The position numbers and the translations under genes were made by a program. This document shows, piece after piece, positions 1 through 5,357 of a DNA stretch of 5,357 nt (within the stretch, counting starts at the first letter, position 1; the number at the start of each line of letters is the position of its first letter). The stretch comes from Azonexaceae bacterium (lineage in GTDB: Bacteria; Pseudomonadota; Gammaproteobacteria; Burkholderiales; Rhodocyclaceae), in contig SSTB01000273.1 in the NCBI GenBank assembly GCA_009469665.1, positions 1-5,357 on the forward strand, written 5' to 3'. Under the pieces are notes generated by a model, which worked only from the letters and a program-made list of their open reading frames with translations, made no database searches and had not been told where the DNA came from.

Positions 1-1663
<1,663 letters not shown>

Positions 1664-1669
1664 AGGGGA

Positions 1670-1674
1670 TCCTT
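1670..1674 (-). promoter_or_regulatory. Ribosome binding site of glmS, overlapping the upstream stop codon
   Basis: Leftward-strand AAGGA lies 6 bases before the glmS ATG. It shares bases with the TAA stop (1675-1673) of the epimerase gene. Ribosomes ending the upstream gene therefore stop on the glmS Shine-Dalgarno sequence, which suggests translational coupling. The coupling is an inference from spacing. Confidence 0.7.
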
Positions 1675-2680
1675 ATACCTTGTAGTAATCGCGATACCAG
1701 GCGATGAAACGACCCACCCCTTCCTTGACCGAGGTGGCCGGCGCGAAGCCGACCCATTCGTCAAGGAGTGCCGTATCGGCATAGGTGGCCGGAACGTCGC
1801 CGTCCTGGAGGGGGAGAAGATTCTTTTCGGCCGTGCGTCCCAGGGCTTCTTCGATGGCGCCGATGAAGTCCATGAGGGGCACGGGATTGTGGTTGCCAAT
1901 GTTGAAGACCCGGTAGGGCACGTTGCTGGTGGCCGGATCGGCCTCGTCGGACAGGTAGGCCGGGTTCGGTTCGGCGATGCGGTCGGTCACCCGAATGACG
2001 CCCTCGACGATGTCGTCCACGTAGGTGAAGTCGCGCTGCATCTTGCCGTAGTTGAAGACATCGATGGGGCGGCCTTCCAGGATGGCCTTGGTGAACAGGA
2101 AGAGCGCCATGTCGGGACGCCCCCAGGGGCCGTAGACGGTGAAGAAGCGCAGGCCGGTGGTGGGCAGTCCGTAGAGATGGCTGTAGGTGTGGGCCATCAG
2201 TTCGTTGGCCTTCTTGGTGGCGGCGTAGAGGCTGACCGGATGGTCGACGCTGTCATGCTCCGAGAAGGGCATGCGGGTGTTGCCGCCATAGACACTGGAA
2301 CTGGAGGCATAGACCAGATGCTTGACCGCGTTGTGGCGGCAGCCTTCGAGGATATTCACGAAGCCTACGATATTGCTATCCACGTAGGCGTGGGGATTCT
2401 GGAGGGAGTAGCGCACCCCGGCCTGGGCGGCGAGGTGGATCACCTTGTCGAACTTTTCCTCGGCGAAGAGCTTTTCCATGCCCGGTCGGTCGGCCACGTC
2501 CAGTTTCACGAAGCGGAAACCGGGCTGGCCGGTCAGGCGCTTCAGGCGGTTTTCCTTGAGGCTGACCTCGTAGTAGTCGTTGAGATTGTCGAGGCCGACC
2601 ACTTCGTCGCCCCGGGCCAGCAGGCGCAGGGAGGTGGTCATGCCGATAAAGCCGGCCGCGCCGGTCACGAGGATTTTCAT
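1673..2680 (-). CDS. UDP-glucuronate 4-epimerase (NAD-dependent epimerase/dehydratase, extended SDR family)
   Basis: This 335-residue cytoplasmic enzyme should interconvert UDP-glucuronate and UDP-galacturonate, the donor of galacturonate for LPS core, O-antigen or capsule. The Rossmann NAD site GAAGFIG is at residues 7-13, with Asp31 after the second strand ([16 protein letters not shown], 31-46). That DNLNDYY-SLK-RL signature is typical of the UDP-glucuronate epimerases (names in use: lpsL, uge, cap1J) rather than GalE. Further motifs are [11 protein letters not shown] (82-92), SSSSVYG (126-132), the catalytic pair Tyr152/Lys156 in [20 protein letters not shown] (178-192) and [12 protein letters not shown] (216-227). 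Length is normal for the family. The ATG at 2680 puts the GxxGxxG motif at the usual distance from the N-terminus; only a weak AGG lies upstream. It is the first gene of a leftward pair with glmS and is divergent from waaC. UDP-glucose 4-epimerase or a dehydratase is a less likely alternative. Confidence 0.9.
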   Translation of the reverse strand: MKILVTGAAGFIGMTTSLRLLARGDEVVGLDNLNDYYEVSLKENRLKRLTGQPGFRFVKLDVADRPGMEKLFAEEKFDKVIHLAAQAGVRYSLQNPHAYVDSNIVGFVNILEGCRHNAVKHLVYASSSSVYGGNTRMPFSEHDSVDHPVSLYAATKKANELMAHTYSHLYGLPTTGLRFFTVYGPWGRPDMALFLFTKAILEGRPIDVFNYGKMQRDFTYVDDIVEGVIRVTDRIAEPNPAYLSDEADPATSNVPYRVFNIGNHNPVPLMDFIGAIEEALGRTAEKNLLPLQDGDVPATYADTALLDEWVGFAPATSVKEGVGRFIAWYRDYYKV

Positions 2681-2707
2681 GAAGGGAACCTATGGGAAGG
2701 GATGCTC

Positions 2708-2713
2708 ATTTTA
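2708..2713 (-). promoter_or_regulatory. Possible -10 box for the epimerase-glmS operon
   Basis: On the leftward strand TAAAAT (2713-2708) lies 27 bases before the epimerase ATG, in one of the few AT-rich spots of the 171-base divergent region. No good -35 box sits at 16-18 bases; the nearest partial match, GGGACA (2733-2728), leaves only 14 bases of spacing. The predicted transcript would have a leader of about 20 bases. This is a weak call from base pattern and position only. Confidence 0.35.
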
Positions 2714-2803
2714 CCGCAGCGCAGCATTGTCCCCGCGACAGCCCCCACCCGGTAGCGGGAAGCATGAATCGTGAGCCGAAGGGTTTCGCAGGCCGGGGAC
2801 ATT

Positions 2804-2809
2804 TATAAT
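2804..2809 (+). promoter_or_regulatory. Probable sigma-70 -10 box for waaC(-waaA)
   Basis: A perfect TATAAT stands in otherwise GC-rich sequence, 42 bases before the ATG at 2852. Transcription would start near 2816 and give a leader of about 36 bases. The -35 region at 17-base spacing (2781-2786, GGGTTT) is a poor match, so an activator may be needed or the spacing may be unusual. The box lies downstream of the GTG at 2771, which argues that translation starts at 2852 and not at 2771. Confidence 0.6.
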
Positions 2810-2851
2810 CTGCGCTTCGCAAGATTTTCGGACCCGCCATTTTATTCGCCG

Positions 2852-3805
2852 ATGAATATCCTGTTGGTGAAAACTTCCTCACTCGGCGACGTGATCCACA
2901 ACCTGCCGGTGGTCAGCGATCTCCTGCGTCGGCTTCCGGACCCGGTGATCGACTGGTGCGTCGAAGAAAGCTTCGCCGGCATCCCGCGCCTGCATCCCGG
3001 CGTAAGACGCATCATTCCCGTGGCGGTGCGGCGCTGGCGCAAGACGCCGCTCTCGCCGGCCACCTGGCGGGAGATCCGGGCCTTCCGGGAGCGTCTGCGT
3101 TCCGGCGCCTACGATGTGGTCCTCGACACCCAGGGACTCATCAAAAGCGCCCTCATCGCCCGCCAGGCCCGCGGCCCGGTCTGCGGCTATTGCGCCGAGG
3201 CGGCCCGGGAGCCTCTCGCAGCCCGGTTTTACGACGAGACCTTCGCCATCCCCAAATCCGCCCATGCCGTCGATCGCAACCGCTGGCTCGCTGCGGCCGC
3301 CTTCGATTACCCGGGCGACCTGCCGCTGGATTACGGCCTCAAACCGCCCCCCTTCGCGGCTGATTGGCTGCCTGCCGCCCCCTATGCCGTGCTCCTCACC
3401 GCCACCAGCCGCGACGACAAGCTGTGGGATGAAGCCAGTTGGAAACTGCTCGGCCACGAGCTGGCTTTCCGAGGCCTGCGGGCCGTCCTGCCCGCCGGAA
3501 ATGCGGTGGAGCGGGAACGCGCGGCAAGGGTGGCGGCGGGGATTCCCGACGCCGTGGCGGCGCCCCCCCTGGGGCTCGACGCCCTGGCCGGGCTGCTTGC
3601 CGGCGCCCGTCTGTGCGTCGGTGTGGATACAGGCTTGACCCATCTGGCGGCAGCGGTCGCCGTCCCCACCGTGGCGCTGTACACGGCCACCGCGCCGGAA
3701 CTGACCGGCGTGGTCGGAACCGCTTTCTTTCGCAACCTCGGCGGCCCCCGCCTCCGGCCAACGGCCCAGTCGGTGATCGACACCCTGGCACCGGTGCTGG
3801 CCTGA
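2852..3805 (+). CDS. waaC: Lipopolysaccharide heptosyltransferase I (WaaC/RfaC, glycosyltransferase family 9)
   Basis: WaaC transfers the first L-glycero-D-manno-heptose from ADP-heptose to Kdo in the LPS inner core, on the cytoplasmic face of the inner membrane. The protein has 317 residues, the usual length. It starts MNILLVKTSSLGDVIHNLP; Asp13 in the SLGD motif matches the catalytic aspartate of E. coli WaaC. Other close matches to E. coli are DWCVEESFAGIP (34-45), IPVAVRRWRK (55-64), DTQGLIKSA (92-100), AREPLAARFY (118-127), TSRDDKLW (185-192, with substrate-binding Lys190) and GVDTGLTHLAAA (257-268, nucleotide-sugar site). The frame is open upstream to a GTG at 2771, but ATG 2852 is chosen because the family N-terminus begins exactly there and a TATAAT box lies between the two. 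No clear Shine-Dalgarno sequence precedes it. It is first in a rightward pair with waaA, which acts one step earlier in the same pathway. Heptosyltransferase II is less likely given the close WaaC matches. Confidence 0.95.
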   Translation: MNILLVKTSSLGDVIHNLPVVSDLLRRLPDPVIDWCVEESFAGIPRLHPGVRRIIPVAVRRWRKTPLSPATWREIRAFRERLRSGAYDVVLDTQGLIKSALIARQARGPVCGYCAEAAREPLAARFYDETFAIPKSAHAVDRNRWLAAAAFDYPGDLPLDYGLKPPPFAADWLPAAPYAVLLTATSRDDKLWDEASWKLLGHELAFRGLRAVLPAGNAVERERAARVAAGIPDAVAAPPLGLDALAGLLAGARLCVGVDTGLTHLAAAVAVPTVALYTATAPELTGVVGTAFFRNLGGPRLRPTAQSVIDTLAPVLA

Positions 3806-3940
3806 CGGCCATGGGCCGACCTTCGGCAACGACGCCCTCTCGATGAAGCCAGAAGCCTCGGCAAGCGCCGCCCGTTCCCCCAACCCGGTTCCCGCGACGC
3901 GGGGGAGCGGAGTGGCGGGAAAAGCCGCGCTGCTTCCTTG
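3806..3940 (+). other. waaC-waaA intergenic stretch with tiny nested reading frames and a small hairpin
   Basis: These 135 bases are GC-rich and show no recognisable gene, promoter or T-tailed terminator. Two very short frames chain across them. ATG 3811 encodes 11 codons and ends at TGA 3844-3846, overlapping ATG 3843 as ATGA. That second frame encodes 32 residues (MKPEASASAARSPN...) and ends at TGA 3939-3941, overlapping the waaA ATG as TGATG. Neither has a Shine-Dalgarno sequence, and about 22 of 32 third positions are G or C in the second, lower than I expect for real genes here, so coding is unproven. An inverted repeat, CCCGC-GAC-GCGGG, sits at 3891-3903 and could form a 5-bp stem. The waaA frame also stays open all the way back to the waaC stop codon. 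Confidence 0.4.
3891..3903. repeat. Short GC-rich inverted repeat (possible RNA hairpin)
   Basis: CCCGC and GCGGG flank a three-base GAC loop; two further T-G wobble pairs could lengthen the stem. No run of T follows, so it is not a standard intrinsic terminator. It lies 37 bases before the waaA ATG and could affect access to that start, but a stem of this size is common by chance in GC-rich DNA. Confidence 0.3.
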
Positions 3941-5245
3941 ATGGCACGCCTCGCCTACTGTCTCCTGCTCTGGCTGGGTTCTCCCCTGGTCTGGCTGAGG
4001 CTGTTGTGGCGCAGCCGGCGGCAGCCCGAGTATCGGCTCGCCGTCGGCGAACGTTGGGGTTTTTATCCCCGCCGGGGGAAACGCCCGCTCCTCTGGGTCC
4101 ACGCCGTGTCGGTCGGGGAGACCCGCGCCGCCCAGCCCCTGGTGGAGGCCCTGCTGGCCGCTCATCCGGACCATGATCTTCTCCTCACCGCCATGACCCC
4201 CACCGGACGGGCAGCCGGGCATGAGTTGTTCGGCGACCGCGTGCTGCAGGCCTTTCTGCCCTACGACTATCCGGGGGCCGTGCGCCGCTTCCTGAAGCAC
4301 TATTCGCCCCGACTGGGCATCCTCATGGAAACGGAAATCTGGCCCAATCTCCTGGCCGAGGCCCGCCGGCAGGGCATCCCGGTCGGCCTGGTGAATGCCC
4401 GGCTCTCCGAGCGCTCGGCAGCGGGATACCGCCGTTTCGCGCCGCTGTCCAGGCCAGCCCTGGCTGCGCTGGCCGGAGTGGCCGCCCAGACCCCGGCCGA
4501 CGCCAGCCGGCTGGCCGCCTTGGGAGCCCCCTGCGTGACGGTGTGCGGCAATTTGAAATTCGACGTCACGCCCGACCCGCAACGCATCGAACAGGGCCGC
4601 CAGTGGCGAGCGGCCTTCGGGCACCGACCGGTATGGCTGGCCGCCAGCACCCGGGAGGGCGAAGAAGCCCTCCTTCTGCCCCTGCTGAATCGCCTGCCAC
4701 CGGAGGCGCTGCTCATCCTGGTGCCCCGCCACCCTCAACGCTTCGACGAAGTCGCCGGCCTGGCGCGGGAGTTGGGTGGTTCTGCGCCGGTCCGGCGCAG
4801 CGCAGGCCTGCCGGGGCCGGAAGTCCGCGTCTGGATCGGCGATTCAATGGGTGAAATGCCGGCCTACTATGCCGCGGCCGACCTGGCCTTCGTGGGCGGC
4901 AGCCTGTTGCCCCTGGGGGGCCAGAACCTGATCGAGGCCGCAGCCTGCGGATGCCCGGTCCTCATCGGGCCCCACACCTTCAATTTCGCCCAGGCGACGG
5001 AAGACGCCATTGCCGCCGGCGCAGCCCGAAGGGTCGCCGATGGGGAAGCCTTGCTTCAGGCTGTCGCCGGACTCCTGGCCGAAGGGGGAGCACTTGCGGC
5101 CATGCGGGAAGCCTGCGGCCGGTTCAGCGCAAGCCACCGGGGTGCGACCGAACGCACCCTGGCACTCATCGAGCGGTGGCAGGATCCAGGAGCGCGTTGG
5201 CCTGGGCCAGATCGTCCTCGGCCAGAGCCCCCACGGCAGCCTTGA
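3941..5245 (+). CDS. waaA: 3-deoxy-D-manno-octulosonate (Kdo) transferase WaaA/KdtA, glycosyltransferase family 30
   Basis: WaaA transfers Kdo from CMP-Kdo to the tetra-acylated lipid A precursor at the inner membrane, the essential first step of LPS core assembly. It has 434 residues. Residues 4-23 form the hydrophobic N-terminal membrane anchor. The acceptor domain carries GERWGFY (36-42), HAVSVGE (54-60, with the conserved catalytic-type Glu60), TAMTPTG (83-89), FLPYDYP (105-111), METEIWPN (129-136) and NARLSERSAAGY (152-163). The donor domain carries GNLKFD (203-208), ASTREGEE (235-242), LILVPRHPQRF (258-268), GDSMGEM (300-306), FVGGSLLPLGGQN (317-329) and GPHTFNF (343-349). ATG 3941 is chosen; the adjacent TTG at 3938 is possible. 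No Shine-Dalgarno sequence is visible. The last 26 codons are antisense to the tolC-like gene: the tail is rich in Pro and Arg, and only 8 of its final 20 codons end in G or C, so it is probably not part of the ancestral protein. Whether WaaA adds one or two Kdo residues cannot be read from sequence. Confidence 0.96.
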   Translation: MARLAYCLLLWLGSPLVWLRLLWRSRRQPEYRLAVGERWGFYPRRGKRPLLWVHAVSVGETRAAQPLVEALLAAHPDHDLLLTAMTPTGRAAGHELFGDRVLQAFLPYDYPGAVRRFLKHYSPRLGILMETEIWPNLLAEARRQGIPVGLVNARLSERSAAGYRRFAPLSRPALAALAGVAAQTPADASRLAALGAPCVTVCGNLKFDVTPDPQRIEQGRQWRAAFGHRPVWLAASTREGEEALLLPLLNRLPPEALLILVPRHPQRFDEVAGLARELGGSAPVRRSAGLPGPEVRVWIGDSMGEMPAYYAAADLAFVGGSLLPLGGQNLIEAAACGCPVLIGPHTFNFAQATEDAIAAGAARRVADGEALLQAVAGLLAEGGALAAMREACGRFSASHRGATERTLALIERWQDPGARWPGPDRPRPEPPRQP

Positions 5246-5357
5246 GTTTCAGCTGGGCCATGAGGGTGTCGAGCGCCGCCCTGGCGAAGTCGCGGCGGGT
5301 CTGATAGACCTGATTTTCGGCATTGAGGACATCGATGTTGATGCGCACACCGACCTC
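5166..5357 (-). CDS. tolC: C-terminal end of a TolC-family outer membrane efflux/secretion protein (5' part beyond window)
   Basis: Only the last 63 residues are present, entering from the right edge in frame and ending at TGA 5168-5166. TolC-family proteins form trimeric outer-membrane channels with long periplasmic helices, used by multidrug efflux pumps and type I secretion. The fragment reads VGVRINIDVLNAENQVYQTR, then a helical stretch with LMAQLKLKAAVGAL and DLAQANALL. The pattern of T/I-D-V-L-N-A, Q, R-D, A, Y/L-x-x-L-x-L-K-x-x-x-G-x-L is typical of the final helices of this family. The gene is convergent with waaA and overlaps its last 80 bases. The family is fairly sure; whether it is the housekeeping TolC or a paralogue cannot be told from so short a piece. 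Confidence 0.82.
   Translation of the reverse strand, partial: EVGVRINIDVLNAENQVYQTRRDFARAALDTLMAQLKLKAAVGALAEDDLAQANALLDPATAR

Noticed and set aside
1889..2755. A 288-codon plus-strand frame
   Set aside because: It is codon-aligned antisense of the epimerase gene and has no recognisable motif.
2748..2759. Inverted repeat CCCG-GTAG-CGGG between the divergent promoters, as an operator or terminator
   Set aside because: The arms are only 4 bases in GC-rich DNA, and there is no T run or second copy.
2764..2808. A 14-codon upstream frame from ATG 2764
   Set aside because: It ends within the predicted -10 box and so would not be in the waaC transcript; there is no ribosome site.
2771..2851. N-terminal extension of WaaC by 27 residues from GTG 2771
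   Set aside because: The added residues do not look like family sequence, the WaaC N-terminus MNILLVKTSSLGD begins at 2852, and a TATAAT box lies within the extension.
2879..4738. A 619-codon open frame on the minus strand across waaC and waaA
   Set aside because: It is codon-aligned antisense to both genes. Stops there need TTA, CTA or TCA in the sense frame, which GC-rich genes avoid. Its product is low-complexity (G, Q, R, A) and matches no family, while both sense genes are clear.

Overview
The window is a GC-rich (roughly two-thirds G+C by eye) stretch of a Gram-negative chromosome. Heptosyltransferase I, Kdo transferase and a TolC-family outer-membrane protein show an outer membrane with lipopolysaccharide (LPS). 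The protein sequences read like Betaproteobacteria, perhaps Rhodocyclales-like, but the genus is a guess from memory. No mobile element, CRISPR array, tRNA or rRNA gene was found. This is an ordinary cell-envelope biosynthesis region, and I do not see an undescribed system in it.

Layout. Positions 1-2680 hold a leftward two-gene operon: a UDP-glucuronate 4-epimerase (1673-2680), followed after only 9 bases by glmS (1-1663), whose last ~50 codons lie beyond the left edge. Positions 2681-2851 are a divergent intergenic region with a perfect TATAAT box for the rightward genes and a weaker TAAAAT box for the leftward ones. Positions 2852-5245 hold the rightward pair waaC (heptosyltransferase I) and waaA (Kdo transferase), separated by 135 bases of unclear content. 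At the right edge, the 3' end of a leftward tolC-like gene (5166-5357) converges on waaA and overlaps its last 80 bases.

How the genes work together. GlmS makes glucosamine-6-phosphate, the precursor of UDP-GlcNAc and so of lipid A and peptidoglycan. The epimerase makes UDP-galacturonate for LPS core, O-antigen or capsule. WaaA adds Kdo to the lipid A precursor, and WaaC then adds the first heptose to Kdo. TolC is an outer-membrane export channel with no direct role in LPS synthesis.

The points worth a second look are the convergent waaA/tolC overlap, where codon use changes sharply; the chain of tiny overlapping reading frames between waaC and waaA; and the tight coupling of the UDP-galacturonate gene to glmS.
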